From Anaerosalibacter sp. Marseille-P3206 (GTDB taxonomy: Bacteria > Bacillota > Clostridia > Tissierellales > Sporanaerobacteraceae): a stretch of 64,000 nucleotides of DNA. The DNA lies in the NCBI RefSeq assembly GCF_900155565.1, contig NZ_FUHM01000002.1, positions 372,001-436,000 of the forward strand, given 5' to 3'. Positions 1-9,290 of the stretch are shown here, one piece after another. Positions within the stretch are counted from its first letter, which is position 1. Each line of letters opens with the position of its first letter. The notes beneath the pieces were generated by a model. That model was given only the letters and a program-made list of their open reading frames with translations, searched no databases and was not told the origin of the DNA. The position numbers and the translations under genes were made by a program.

Positions 1-539
1 TATAAATTGTGAGGTCTTTTTTTATGAGATTTTCTATAAAATACTTTTCCTGAACTTGTAAGGCCATCTATATCAGCAACTTTTAAAGCAAGAATGTCTT
101 TTTTAGCTTGCACACTTCCTCCAACTCTTACATATACAGGATCATATTCTAAAAGTGTAGTTACAAAATATGGCCTAGAACTTCTTATAGGCCCAATCTC
201 CAATGGATCATTGATTAAATATATTCCCATATATCTAGTATAAGGTGCTTCCACCATAAACTCATATACTATTTCAGCTTGAGATAATCCTGCCTGCCAA
301 CGAGCTCTTGGGTGATTGTCGAACATAACAGCCACAGGCCTTCTCAATATCCTTTCCTCTGGCGCATATATACCACTAAGTGGTGAAGGTATACCTGATT
401 TTTCTTCTGCCTTAATCTCTTCCTCTTCTTCCTCATCAATTATAAAAATATCATCATTTTCTTTCTCTGATTCATTTCTATTACAACCTGTTAATGTAAT
501 AGAAATGATTAGCATTAAAATAAGAAGTATTCTTTTCAT
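1..539 (-). CDS. DUF3048 (YerB-like) lipoprotein, C-terminal part outside window
   Basis: The gene starts at ATG 539 after a clear AGGAGG ribosome site and runs off the left edge, so only about 179 residues are visible. The first 19 residues form a lipoprotein signal (MKRILLILMLIISITLTGCN, lipobox LTGC), so the product should be lipid-anchored outside the membrane. An acidic linker rich in Glu follows, then a region with the DUF3048 pattern: VAVMFDNHPRARWQAGLS, an IVYE motif and the IGPIRSSRPYF motif. DUF3048 proteins such as B. subtilis YerB have no firmly established role. It lies 13 bases after the DgkA-PAP2 gene and is probably its last operon partner. The family call is firm; the function is unknown. 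Confidence 0.8.
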   Translation of the reverse strand, partial: MKRILLILMLIISITLTGCNRNESEKENDDIFIIDEEEEEEIKAEEKSGIPSPLSGIYAPEERILRRPVAVMFDNHPRARWQAGLSQAEIVYEFMVEAPYTRYMGIYLINDPLEIGPIRSSRPYFVTTLLEYDPVYVRVGGSVQAKKDILALKVADIDGLTSSGKVFYRKSHKKRPHNL

Positions 540-552
540 GTTTTCCTCCTGT

Positions 553-1251
553 TTATCCAATGATTTGAAAAACTAGAATTCCTACTAATACTCCTAAAAT
601 TGCCCCCATAACTACTTCAAATAAACTATGAATCTTACCTTCTATTCTACTTTCTCCTACAAGAATAGCCATAAAATAGGCCAATGTTGTAATCAAAACA
701 TTATTCCCTAAAAAACTAATGCTAGTTGCTATTAAAAAACCTATAGCTGTATGTCCACTCACTATACCACCTTTAAAAGGAGTACCAGTTTGTGCTTTTG
801 TTTTTATAGCAATCGTAATGAATATCACTAAAAAAAGAGCTATAAAAGTAAGATGTATTGGTGAATTTCTTATCTTATGCAATAATAAATTTGAAAAAGG
901 ATTTAGTCTATCAAAAAAAAGTAAATAACCTACTACTATAGCATTTACTGCTGATACAAGAACTCCTCCTGCAGCTACATTTTTTGATATTTTGGCTAGA
1001 GGATGATATTCTTGTGTTACCATATCTATTGCTTTTTCAATAGCAGTATTTATCATTTCAGCTGCTATAACAAAAGTAACGGTTATAAACAATATTAAAA
1101 ACTCTAGTCTTGTAAAGTTTAAAAAAAGACTTAATATAAGAACAATAACTGCTAAAGTAAAATGAATTCTCATATTCCTTTGGGTTTTTAAAGTGTAAAT
1201 TATACCATCTACTGCATAATTAAAACTCTCTATTATACTTCTAGATTTCAT
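553..1251 (-). CDS. Diacylglycerol/undecaprenol kinase fused to a PAP2-type phosphatase domain
   Basis: Residues 1 to about 120 match the small DgkA-type membrane kinase: the FNYAVDGI start, an early QRNMRIH segment, and EMINTAIEKAID, which is the core motif of this family. In Gram-positives this enzyme phosphorylates undecaprenol. Residues about 125 to 232 form a second membrane domain with PAP2 phosphatase motifs: GTPFKGGIVSGHTA and SRIEGKIHSLFEV, the latter holding the Arg and His of the third PAP2 motif. One chain may therefore carry both a lipid kinase and a lipid phosphatase. DgkA proteins alone are usually about 120-130 residues. The gene follows ybeY with 13 bases between, matching the B. 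subtilis order yqfF-ybeY-dgkA. Confidence 0.85.
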   Translation of the reverse strand: MKSRSIIESFNYAVDGIIYTLKTQRNMRIHFTLAVIVLILSLFLNFTRLEFLILFITVTFVIAAEMINTAIEKAIDMVTQEYHPLAKISKNVAAGGVLVSAVNAIVVGYLLFFDRLNPFSNLLLHKIRNSPIHLTFIALFLVIFITIAIKTKAQTGTPFKGGIVSGHTAIGFLIATSISFLGNNVLITTLAYFMAILVGESRIEGKIHSLFEVVMGAILGVLVGILVFQIIG

Positions 1252-1264
1252 TCTACCACCTTTT

Positions 1265-1720
1265 TTATTTGTTTTTAAATATTTTTAAATTCTTCATAAC
1301 TTGTTTTTCTTTTTCTCTCATTATACTCTTTTCTTCATCCGTCATATGATCATACCCTAAAAGGTGAAACATACTATGAGCTGTTAAATATGCAATTTCT
1401 CTTTCAAATGTATGCCCAAATTCAACTGACTGTTCTAATGCTCTTTCTAAAGATATAACAATATCTCCTAATATGGGTGTAAAAAAAGCATCAGAATCCT
1501 CATTCATAGGAAAAGATAGTACATCTGTTGGAGAATCAACATTTCTAAAATCTCTATTTAATTGTCTTATTTCTTCATTATCCACAAAAGATACACTAAC
1601 TTCAACTTCTTTGGACTTACCCTCGATATTTAAGCTTTCTTCTATTACACTATTAATAATAGTTTCTACATCAAAATCTATTTGGATTTTATCTTGTCTA
1701 TTGTCTATATAAACTTCCAT
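1265..1720 (-). CDS. ybeY: Endoribonuclease YbeY (rRNA maturation factor)
   Basis: YbeY is a zinc-dependent RNase used in 16S rRNA 3' end maturation and ribosome quality control. The metal-binding motif is visible near residues 114-124 as HSMFHLLGYDH, a variant of the usual HGxLHLxGYDH with Ser in place of Gly. The upstream NRDFRNVDSPTDVLSFP segment is also typical. Length (151 residues) is normal for the family. It starts at ATG after a GAGGAG site, one base past the pgpH stop codon, so the two are probably translationally coupled. The order pgpH-ybeY-dgkA is conserved in Firmicutes. Confidence 0.95.
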   Translation of the reverse strand: MEVYIDNRQDKIQIDFDVETIINSVIEESLNIEGKSKEVEVSVSFVDNEEIRQLNRDFRNVDSPTDVLSFPMNEDSDAFFTPILGDIVISLERALEQSVEFGHTFEREIAYLTAHSMFHLLGYDHMTDEEKSIMREKEKQVMKNLKIFKNK

Positions 1721-1721
1721 T

Positions 1722-3827
1722 TTATATCTCCTCTTTCACTTCTTTTAAATCAAGTTTTGGATATTCAATTCTATCATGGAATATCCCTAGAAGAACTGTA
1801 CAGAATATATTAGCTATAGTATTTAAATCTTTTAAAGTCAAATCACATTCTTCTAATTGTCCATCTTCTAACTTAGTTTTAATTACACTTCGAACCATTT
1901 CTTCAATTTTACCTTTGTTTGGCTCTTTGATAGATCTAACAGCTGCTTCTGATGAATCAGCTAGCATGATAATTGCCGCTTCTTTAGTCTGAGGTTTCGG
2001 ACCCTTATATCTAAAATCTTCTATTTTTACATTATCACCGTTTTCACCTTTTAAAGCCTTATAATAAAAGAATGCTACAAAAGTATCTCCATGATGCTCT
2101 ACTATAATATCTTTTATTTGCTTTGGTAAATTGTGTTCTTCTGCCATTGCTAGTCCATCTTTTACATGGTTAGTTATTATAAGTGTGCTTAGTGATGGAT
2201 TTATTTTGTCATGGGGATTGTCAAAACCAAGTTGATTTTCCTTAAAGAAAAAAGGCCTCTTCAATTTTCCAATATCATGATAATAAGCTCCTACTCTCGT
2301 TATAAGTGGATTTGCACCAATTGCCTCTGCTGCCGCTTCACTTAAGTTTCCTACCAGAACACTATGATAATATGTTCCTGGTGCTTCTAATAACAATTTT
2401 TTAAGCAGTGGTTGATTGGGATTTGAAAGTTCTAGAAGTTTCAATGGTGTAAGAACTTGAAATACATTTTCCCAAAGAGGTAAAGTACCAATTGTTAATA
2501 CAGCACAAAAAACACCATTTAATACTCCATAGCCACTCTTCATAAGAGTTTCTAGAATATCTGCCTTTTTTATTAATCCAAAAGAAACAATAGTCAATAC
2601 ATTAACTATTCCAATAGTTAATCCATTAAAAAAGATATTATATCGTTGAGATGCATTTAAAACACTAAATACACCTATACTACCACCAACTATTAACATA
2701 GCCACAACACTATCATCTGCTCCCATAATAACTCCCATTAAAAATGACAATATCAAATTAACTATTAATGCTAGTTTAGGATTGATGATGAGGGTTATCA
2801 ACATTGCTGCTGCGGAAATAGGCATCATATAAGGTGATATACTATATACCCCTTCAGATATAAGTATGACACTTATAATAATAATATCTAGTATAATCAA
2901 CTTTGAACTATATATTACTTCTTTATTGAAATGGTACAAATAAAGACCTACTATAGCTTGAACTAACAAAATAATTATCATAGTACCTATAATTGTGCTA
3001 AACTCATACCCATCCTTTTCCTTTAATAGGCCTGATTCTTTAATAAGATCATAGGAATTCGAATTAATTTTATCTCCTTTTCTTACTATAACTTGATCTT
3101 CTTTAACAATAATCGGCTCAATTTTTTCTGCTTCTTCAGCTTTCTTTCTCTGAGTAGCTTCCACATCTAAGAATTTATTTGGTTTAATTGTAGTCTCGAT
3201 TAATGCTAAACCAAGTTCTTTTTGATCTTTACCCATATCTATAGATTCGAATATACTTGTTACATTTCCTAATTCATATTCAAGTTCTTCTTCTTTAATA
3301 CCAGCACTCATTATTTGATTGATTATATCAAATATAACAGTTTCTAAATTGTTTAATTGTTTGTTTTCAATTCTTATACAAGTATTATAATGTTTTTCAG
3401 GTAACTTGATATTGGATTGTTCTTTCAAAAGATTAGCCTTCTTAGAAAAACTTAAATTTTCATAAGATTTTACATCTTTTACCGTCCCAAAAAAGACTCT
3501 AATATCATTTTTCATCTCCATTTGAATTGAAGGATTGACTCTAAATCTTGGCTCAACTCTATCCATAGCTTCATTTTTAAGTTTTTCCGTAGCTCCATTA
3601 TCTGGTATATCTCTTGTTGCTCGTATTTCATAAGGAGCAGTGTCTCCAATTCTAACATTAACTTTTTTGGGTTCTATATTGTCAATTATTACAAGAAAAA
3701 AAACCAAGGTAAAAATTAATTGCAATATAAAAATGCTCAAAGGCCTTTTACTCTTAAAAAAACCGGTTATTTTTTTGGTTTTCTTAATCTTTTTTTTCTT
3801 TCTATTTTCATTTTTTTCTTTTAGCAT
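1722..3827 (-). CDS. pgpH: 7TMR-HDED family membrane HD phosphodiesterase (PgpH/YqfF)
   Basis: This 701-residue membrane protein has a basic N terminus, one membrane segment near residue 35, a large extracytoplasmic region up to about residue 270, seven closely spaced membrane segments (about 275-470) and a cytoplasmic HD domain. HD motifs include HSVLVGNLSEAAAEAIG and AYYHDIGKLKRP, followed by IVEHHGDT. Listeria PgpH of this layout degrades cyclic di-AMP, so the likely role is control of that second messenger; this is transferred by family and not shown by the sequence. It lies between phoH and ybeY as in B. subtilis (yqfF). The ATG start follows a GGGGGTTAATCCC stretch. Confidence 0.92.
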   Translation of the reverse strand: MLKEKNENRKKKKIKKTKKITGFFKSKRPLSIFILQLIFTLVFFLVIIDNIEPKKVNVRIGDTAPYEIRATRDIPDNGATEKLKNEAMDRVEPRFRVNPSIQMEMKNDIRVFFGTVKDVKSYENLSFSKKANLLKEQSNIKLPEKHYNTCIRIENKQLNNLETVIFDIINQIMSAGIKEEELEYELGNVTSIFESIDMGKDQKELGLALIETTIKPNKFLDVEATQRKKAEEAEKIEPIIVKEDQVIVRKGDKINSNSYDLIKESGLLKEKDGYEFSTIIGTMIIILLVQAIVGLYLYHFNKEVIYSSKLIILDIIIISVILISEGVYSISPYMMPISAAAMLITLIINPKLALIVNLILSFLMGVIMGADDSVVAMLIVGGSIGVFSVLNASQRYNIFFNGLTIGIVNVLTIVSFGLIKKADILETLMKSGYGVLNGVFCAVLTIGTLPLWENVFQVLTPLKLLELSNPNQPLLKKLLLEAPGTYYHSVLVGNLSEAAAEAIGANPLITRVGAYYHDIGKLKRPFFFKENQLGFDNPHDKINPSLSTLIITNHVKDGLAMAEEHNLPKQIKDIIVEHHGDTFVAFFYYKALKGENGDNVKIEDFRYKGPKPQTKEAAIIMLADSSEAAVRSIKEPNKGKIEEMVRSVIKTKLEDGQLEECDLTLKDLNTIANIFCTVLLGIFHDRIEYPKLDLKEVKEEI

Positions 3828-3853
3828 GGGATTAACCCCCTAAAATATATGTG

Positions 3854-4822
3854 TTATTCTTTATTCTCAAACTTATCGTACGCTTCTATTATTCTCTGTA
3901 CAAGAGGATGCCTTACAATATCTAATTTTGTTAAATATACAAAATCTATGCCCTTTATATCTGAAAGAATTTTTGATACCGTCACAAGTCCTGATGATTT
4001 TCCCTTAGGTAAATCTATCTGAGTTATATCTCCTGTAATAATAGCTTTGGAACCAAAGCCTAATCTTGTTAAAAACATTTTCATTTGTTCATTTGTAGTA
4101 TTCTGTGCTTCATCTAGTATTACATAAGCTGAATCTAAGGTTCTTCCTCTCATATATGCCAACGGTGCCACTTCAATAAGACCCTTTTCTACTAATTTAC
4201 CAAAAGTCTCAAAACCCATTATCTCAAAAAGTGCATCATATATTGGTCTTAAATATGGATCTACCTTTTCCTGTAAATCACCTGGTAAAAAGCCCAAATT
4301 CTCTCCAGCTTCAACTGCTGGCCTTGTTAAAATAATCCTATTAACTTCTTTGTTCTTATAGGCATTAACTGCCATTGCCATTGCCAAATAAGTCTTTCCA
4401 GTACCTGCAGGTCCAATACCAAAAACTATATCTCTTTTCTTAATAGCATCAATATATCTCTTTTGACCTAATGTCTTAGGTTTTATAGCTTTTCCTGAGG
4501 CTGTAATACATATAGTTTCGTTTAAAAGGTCTTTTACCTTTTCTTCTTTTCCCTCATAAATAAGCTGTATAGTATACATCAAACCTTGCTTTGTTAGTTT
4601 TTTTTCTCTCTTTAGAATATCTACTAACATATATAACAGTCTTTCTACTAATTTAGTAGATAATTCCTCTCCAATTATTTTAATTTCTCCCCCTCTAAGG
4701 AGAATTTCAACATTAAATTCATCTTCAATAATTTTAATATTTTCATCAAAATTGCCAAATAGTTCAGGTATTAAATTATTATCCTCAATACCTAAACAAC
4801 GCTCCTGTATTTCCTTGCTCAA
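3854..4822 (-). CDS. phoH: PhoH-like ATPase
   Basis: A PhoH family P-loop ATPase with Walker A GPAGTGKTYLAMAMAV (about residues 137-152), the downstream ILTRPAVEAGENLGFLPGD block, and a Walker B-like VILDEAQN motif. PhoH proteins are linked to RNA metabolism and often sit beside ybeY, as here, but their exact substrate is not settled. The likely start is TTG at 4822, placed five bases after GGAGGAC; no better ATG is present. Two bases separate it from the yqfD stop, indicating one operon with yqfC-yqfD upstream and pgpH downstream. Length of 322 residues is typical. Confidence 0.93.
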   Translation of the reverse strand: MSKEIQERCLGIEDNNLIPELFGNFDENIKIIEDEFNVEILLRGGEIKIIGEELSTKLVERLLYMLVDILKREKKLTKQGLMYTIQLIYEGKEEKVKDLLNETICITASGKAIKPKTLGQKRYIDAIKKRDIVFGIGPAGTGKTYLAMAMAVNAYKNKEVNRIILTRPAVEAGENLGFLPGDLQEKVDPYLRPIYDALFEIMGFETFGKLVEKGLIEVAPLAYMRGRTLDSAYVILDEAQNTTNEQMKMFLTRLGFGSKAIITGDITQIDLPKGKSSGLVTVSKILSDIKGIDFVYLTKLDIVRHPLVQRIIEAYDKFENKE

Positions 4823-4824
4823 AA

Positions 4825-6009
4825 TTAGTCCTCCTCATTATAGATTATTTGCTTCTCTCCTATATCTTCATATACTTCTAATACTACAACTGTAATAAGA
4901 TTATTGCCCTCTATTGAATATTTTACATCTTTAGATAGAATTTTGCTATTCTCAGGCAATATCTTGTTGATTTCCTCTACCGCTAATACTTTTGTTCTAA
5001 TCTTTAGTGAATCTATATTTTGCTTTATTTTATTTAATTCTACTTCTCGATATTCATGAGTGACAATTTTAATAGGTAAAATTTTCAATAAGCTCTTTGT
5101 CTTATCTATTATTATATACTCCTTGAAAGGAATATTACCTTCAATAAATTGGATACCTTTTTCTCCAAACTTAATTTCTCTTCTTTTTAAAACATTTCCC
5201 GTTTCTTCTTTTACATCTTTTTCTATAGGCTCTTCTATGATATGAGAATATCTAGTAATAGCAAAGACCTCACCATCTGCATGGAGAAACATATCCTTTT
5301 CAAACATTTCATCCTTTATTACTCCTGTAATCAAAAGCTGTCCTTTTTCAACTATATCACCTTCTGTTACAACGCTTTTGCCATTTTTAGCTACTATCTT
5401 TTCTATAATTCCCTTTTTCTTGGCAACTATATTACAAGGTGTTTTTAAATCAATTTCTTCTGGAGGTAAGTCCTGTTCTTTAACTTCTATAAATAGCTTT
5501 GTTCCCTTTATCTCCATAGAAACAAAAGATATATTGTTAAAATTATCTAGTATTTGGTTTCTTACATTATCAATATCAATAGAATATTTGATTTTACCTG
5601 TTGTTACATCTATTCCTTCAAGAAAATCTGTAATTTCTTCATCTACTATCTTTTCATTGCCTACAACTTCAATATTCCATATAAAAGATGTTAAAAATAT
5701 AATTAGACCTACAAAAAGTAAAAAACCAAAGCCAAACATCTTTCTTTTTTTCAGCTTTTCCAATAAAAAAGGAAATCCATTTTTCTCAATTATATAAACC
5801 CTACAACCTACCCGTTTAACTACTTCTTTCAGTAACTTAAATCCCTTTATACTAACCTTTCCCTCTAGAACTGTATACTCAATTCTTTTTATATCCCATA
5901 GATATATATCTTTGTTTACAGCTAGATTTATAAACTTTTCAAGGGTTAGCCCTTCAACTCTAATAATAACATATCCTTTGAAATAATTCCATAATTTTAT
6001 AGCTAACAT
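4825..6009 (-). CDS. yqfD: Sporulation protein YqfD
   Basis: YqfD is a stage IV sporulation membrane protein made in the mother cell; its mechanism is unknown. Visible features: the family start MLAIKLWNYFKGYVIIRVEG, a membrane segment near residues 93-112 (MFGFGFLLFVGLIIFLTSF), then a long extracytoplasmic region with the VVGNEKI segment followed by beta-rich sequence. The length (394 residues) fits the family. It follows yqfC by 11 bases, the same pair order as in B. subtilis and most spore formers, which supports the sporulation assignment. Confidence 0.92.
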   Translation of the reverse strand: MLAIKLWNYFKGYVIIRVEGLTLEKFINLAVNKDIYLWDIKRIEYTVLEGKVSIKGFKLLKEVVKRVGCRVYIIEKNGFPFLLEKLKKRKMFGFGFLLFVGLIIFLTSFIWNIEVVGNEKIVDEEITDFLEGIDVTTGKIKYSIDIDNVRNQILDNFNNISFVSMEIKGTKLFIEVKEQDLPPEEIDLKTPCNIVAKKKGIIEKIVAKNGKSVVTEGDIVEKGQLLITGVIKDEMFEKDMFLHADGEVFAITRYSHIIEEPIEKDVKEETGNVLKRREIKFGEKGIQFIEGNIPFKEYIIIDKTKSLLKILPIKIVTHEYREVELNKIKQNIDSLKIRTKVLAVEEINKILPENSKILSKDVKYSIEGNNLITVVVLEVYEDIGEKQIIYNEED

Positions 6010-6020
6010 ACATGCACCCC

Positions 6021-6299
6021 TTAATATAAAAATTCTATCTTTTCAATGGTTCCTGCTATGATTATCTCTTCTGTTAAAATTGTCTTAAGGTACATATCAT
6101 TACCTGTAATTTTTACTACACCTGTATTAGTATTAATTCTTATAATTTCATTCGAATACTCAATAATACCTTTATGATTTGATATAATTAATTGAATATT
6201 GCCAATAACACTGATTTTAGGCAAATCCATAATAATATCTTTTGGCAATTCAAATGTCTCAGAAATATTTGACTTAAATTCATCAATTCTGTTCTTCAC
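6021..6299 (-). CDS. yqfC: Sporulation protein YqfC
   Basis: A 92-residue YqfC/YabP-type protein. The family is expressed during sporulation in the mother cell and is thought to act with YqfD. The sequence shows the expected pattern of short beta strands: LPKISVIGNIQLIISNHKGI, then a G-rich TGDVVKITG-like stretch (NTGVVKITGNDMYLKTI). The start is GTG at 6299, six bases after AAAGGAGGG. It is the first gene of the group yqfC-yqfD-phoH-pgpH-ybeY-dgkA, separated from floA and its neighbour by a terminator hairpin. I could not find a convincing sigma-E promoter by eye. Confidence 0.9.
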   Translation of the reverse strand: MKNRIDEFKSNISETFELPKDIIMDLPKISVIGNIQLIISNHKGIIEYSNEIIRINTNTGVVKITGNDMYLKTILTEEIIIAGTIEKIEFLY

Positions 6300-6384
6300 C
6301 CCAAGCCCTCCTTTATTAAAATTTATGCTATTACTTTTATAGGTATTACTTTAAATATATAGAATAACTGTTGTATATATTTAA

Positions 6385-6425
6385 AACAAAAAAAGAGTAG
6401 GTAGTCTAAAACTACATACTCTTTT
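6385..6425 (-). terminator. Intrinsic terminator, bidirectional shape
   Basis: A 14-base-pair stem with one mismatch (arms 6392-6405 and 6411-6424, loop CTAAA) is followed on the minus strand by seven T. It ends the nfeD-floA-136-residue protein unit and isolates yqfC. The plus-strand side also has a T run, but no plus-strand gene precedes it. Confidence 0.85.
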
Positions 6426-6443
6426 TAAATAAAATATTCAATT

Positions 6444-6854
6444 TTACATATTTTTCATACATTTTGGTTCTGATAATATCTCTTTTAAAATTATACCTTT
6501 TACCAAATCATTTTTAGTTAACTTATTAAAATTCAATTTTGTGCCTGTCTTTTCTATAGCTGATATTTCCTTGACTTGAACATCAGTTTTTATACCTACA
6601 TTTTCTATTTTTTCTTCATAATTTTCATAATTAGATTCAGCTAATATAGGTTCTCTTTTTTCTTGATATTTTTCTTCATATAGAGATTTTCTTTCCTTAG
6701 CTAAATTTTCTCTTCTATCAGCTTTACTTGATGTAGTAGTTTTTTGTGTTCTTTTCCTTCTTGACTGTTCAATTCTCTGTTTCTCTTGAATAGATTTAGC
6801 CAATATTGGAAAAAGAAATACTAAAAATAGAAACAATACGTCTAAAAGAGACAT
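6444..6854 (-). CDS. Unknown membrane-anchored protein downstream of floA
   Basis: I do not recognise a named family. The first 20 residues form one hydrophobic segment (SLLDVLFLFLVFLFPILAKS), followed by a strongly charged, low-complexity middle (Arg/Lys then Glu/Lys rich, about residues 24-85), suggesting a flexible or coiled region. The tail has a short hydrophobic-amphipathic motif, LVKGIILKEILSEPK, just before the end. Its place right after nfeD and floA (18 bases) suggests co-transcription with the membrane-microdomain genes. In B. subtilis the yqfB gene occupies this spot, but I see no clear similarity and do not use that name. Confidence 0.75.
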   Translation of the reverse strand: MSLLDVLFLFLVFLFPILAKSIQEKQRIEQSRRKRTQKTTTSSKADRRENLAKERKSLYEEKYQEKREPILAESNYENYEEKIENVGIKTDVQVKEISAIEKTGTKLNFNKLTKNDLVKGIILKEILSEPKCMKNM

Positions 6855-6872
6855 ATAAACACATCCTTAAGA

Positions 6873-7856
6873 TTATTTTTCTTTATCTTCTTCAGTCATT
6901 TTAGAAATAGAACTTCTCATATCTGTATCAGCCAATAAGTTTTTCATATTGTAATAGTCCATAAACCCCATTTTCCCTTCTTTTAAGGAAGCTGAAATTG
7001 CCAATGGTACTTCGGCTTCTGCTTCGACTACTTTAGCCTTCATAGCTTGAACTTCTGCAATCATTTCTTGTTCTCTTGCTACAGCCATTGCTCTTCTCTC
7101 TTCAGCTTTTGCCTGAGCAATTCTCTTATCAGCTTCTGCTTGATCTGTCTGAAGTTTTGCACCAATATTTCTTCCAACATCTACATCAGCAATGTCTATT
7201 GAAAGAATTTCAAATGCTGTACCTGAGTCCAATCCCTTATCTAAAACAGTTCTAGATATGCTGTCTGGATTTTCTAATACCTCTTTGTGACTACTAGAGC
7301 TTCCTACTGTTGTTACTATGCCTTCACCTACTCTAGCAATTATAGTCTCTTCACCGGCTCCACCTACAAGCCTCTCTATATTAGCTCTTACTGTAACTCT
7401 AGCTTTAACCATAACTTCAATACCATCTTTTGCTACAGCAGATATTATAGGTGTTTCTATTACCTTTGGATTAACACTTACTTGTACAGCTTCCAGTACA
7501 TTTCTTCCTGCCAAATCTATAGCTGCTGCTCTTTCAAATTCTAGTGGGATTTCTGCTCTTTGAGCAGCTATCAATGCATCTACCAATACATTAACATTAC
7601 CACCTGCTAAATAATGGGCTTCTAATTCATTTATATTGATACTCAATCCAGCTTTCGTTGCTTTAATCATTGGATTTACTATTCTTGAAGGTACAACCCT
7701 TCTAAGTCTCATGCCTATTAAGTTTGAAATACCAACCTTTACCCCTGAGAAAAAAGCCGTAATCCATAATCCAACAGGAACAAAAGTAAAGAACAATATA
7801 ATCACTAAAATAATTATTACTGAAATACCAATTGTAAAAGCTAAACTACCTGTCAT
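6873..7856 (-). CDS. floA: Flotillin-like protein FloA
   Basis: FloA scaffolds functional membrane microdomains. It has an N-terminal hydrophobic segment (residues about 5-40, [20 protein letters not shown]), then an SPFH-type region, with typical FloA stretches such as [20 protein letters not shown] and [10 protein letters not shown]-like [19 protein letters not shown], and an Ala/Glu-rich coiled coil (about 240-290). Length 327 is close to the B. subtilis protein (331). It lies one base after nfeD, the usual partner, whose product is also a membrane protein. The start is ATG after AAGGAGGG. Confidence 0.96.
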   Translation of the reverse strand: MTGSLAFTIGISVIIILVIILFFTFVPVGLWITAFFSGVKVGISNLIGMRLRRVVPSRIVNPMIKATKAGLSININELEAHYLAGGNVNVLVDALIAAQRAEIPLEFERAAAIDLAGRNVLEAVQVSVNPKVIETPIISAVAKDGIEVMVKARVTVRANIERLVGGAGEETIIARVGEGIVTTVGSSSSHKEVLENPDSISRTVLDKGLDSGTAFEILSIDIADVDVGRNIGAKLQTDQAEADKRIAQAKAEERRAMAVAREQEMIAEVQAMKAKVVEAEAEVPLAISASLKEGKMGFMDYYNMKNLLADTDMRSSISKMTEEDKEK

Positions 7857-7857
7857 A

Positions 7858-9147
7858 TTATACCCTCCTTACAAAAATTTTTGAACCTTCTACTTTTACT
7901 ACTTCTATCTTTGAACCTTTTTCTATATACTCCCCTTTTGATATTGCATCTATTCTTTCTCCATTTAATTCTATAATACCACTCGGTCTAAGCTCCGAAA
8001 CAGTAATTCCTTCTTTACCTAAATAATCAGCTTTTGATTTAGCAGAAGTATAGCCCTTTTCAGTTTTTAATTGAGATGAAAGCACAATCTTTTCTAGATG
8101 TGGACTTTTATGACCGTATTTAATTAAGAATATTGTTATAACAGTGGTAATAATAATTGCTACACTCAAAGACATAAGAGCACTTTGTAGTGATTTCATA
8201 GCTAATACTACTCCTAAAGCAACTAATATTATTCCACTAATTCCAGGAAGACCAAAACCTGGCACCATCCCTTCAATCACTAATAGTATAAGCCCTGTAA
8301 TAAATAGTATAAGAGAAGTCCATTGAGAATTCCCTGATAAAATATTGCCACCAAAGAATAGTCCAAAGGCAACAATACTTAAGGTTCCTCCCAATCCAAA
8401 ACCTGGAGTAAATATTTCAATAATCATACCAACAAAGCCTAAAGTTAATAATAATGTACTAATATACGGATTTGAAATAAATTTTGCTATTTTTATTTCT
8501 GGTCCTTCTCCAACTTCTTCTATTTTAGCATAATCTATATTAAAATCTTTTAAAATTTCTTGATAATCATTTGCGATATAATCCGCTATTCCGTATTCCA
8601 ATGCTTCTCTAGAATTTAAATTAATAAGTTTTCCTTTTTCATTTATCCCCTCTACTTCAATATCACTATCAGCCATAGCCTGAACTATTTCACTATCTCT
8701 ACCCCTTAATTCAGCCACATCTCTTAATAGACTCCTCCACATAGACAAAATCTTTTCAGTATTTGGTATAGTTTCAGCCGAACCGATTGTTGAACTATTG
8801 GACATAACTACTTTTTCACAAGATAAGGTAATTAATACTCCTGCAGATTCTGCTTTAGTGTTTACATATGCGATAGTAGGTATCTTAATATTAACTATAA
8901 GATTTTTAATATTTTCTGCTTGATCAATTAATCCACCATAGGTATCAATTTCAAATATAATGGCACTTGGATTGTTATTTAACACATCATCAACAGTATT
9001 TTTTAAAAAATGATACGTGGCTTTATTGATTTCTCCTTTGATAGGAATGACATATACATTACCTTTCCCTTCGGAAAAAGATATAGAATTTACTAGTAAT
9101 ATGAGGATAGTTAATAATAGTATTGAAATACTTCTACTCCTTTTCAC
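7858..9147 (-). CDS. nfeD: NfeD-type membrane-bound serine protease (ClpP class)
   Basis: A long-form NfeD protein: signal or anchor segment at the N terminus, a ClpP-like protease domain (about residues 30-210), four or so membrane segments (about 230-350) and a small soluble OB-like domain at the end (from about 375, with [19 protein letters not shown]). The region [19 protein letters not shown] carries the expected catalytic Ser. The partner FloA gene follows directly. I chose GTG at 9147, eight bases after AGGAGG; a GTG nine bases upstream lies inside that ribosome site and is unlikely. The protein is then 429 residues. Confidence 0.93.
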   Translation of the reverse strand: MKRSRSISILLLTILILLVNSISFSEGKGNVYVIPIKGEINKATYHFLKNTVDDVLNNNPSAIIFEIDTYGGLIDQAENIKNLIVNIKIPTIAYVNTKAESAGVLITLSCEKVVMSNSSTIGSAETIPNTEKILSMWRSLLRDVAELRGRDSEIVQAMADSDIEVEGINEKGKLINLNSREALEYGIADYIANDYQEILKDFNIDYAKIEEVGEGPEIKIAKFISNPYISTLLLTLGFVGMIIEIFTPGFGLGGTLSIVAFGLFFGGNILSGNSQWTSLILFITGLILLVIEGMVPGFGLPGISGIILVALGVVLAMKSLQSALMSLSVAIIITTVITIFLIKYGHKSPHLEKIVLSSQLKTEKGYTSAKSKADYLGKEGITVSELRPSGIIELNGERIDAISKGEYIEKGSKIEVVKVEGSKIFVRRV

Positions 9148-9183
9148 TTTAATCACCTCCTATTTAGTTGTTCTGTTATTCTT

Positions 9184-9212
9184 ATTATATTATTAAATAT
9201 GTAAAAAAACAA
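9184..9212 (-). promoter_or_regulatory. Probable sigma-A promoter for nfeD-floA
   Basis: On the minus strand TTGTTT (9207-9212) and a perfect TATAAT (9184-9189) are 17 bases apart, about 40 bases upstream of the nfeD start. The region is very A+T rich, which raises the chance of a random match. Confidence 0.5.
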
Positions 9213-9253
9213 TTTAATTATTCAAAATTCTGAAATTAAGCAAATATATTATT

Positions 9254-9290
9254 CAAAAAAACATAAACCTAGGTTATAAAACCCAGGTTT
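9254..9290 (-). terminator. Intrinsic terminator of rpsU-yqeY
   Basis: A stem with one mismatch (arms 9265-9275 and 9280-9290, loop ATAA) overlaps the last base pair of the yqeY stop and is followed on the minus strand by ATG and a run of seven T. It separates yqeY from nfeD. Confidence 0.82.
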
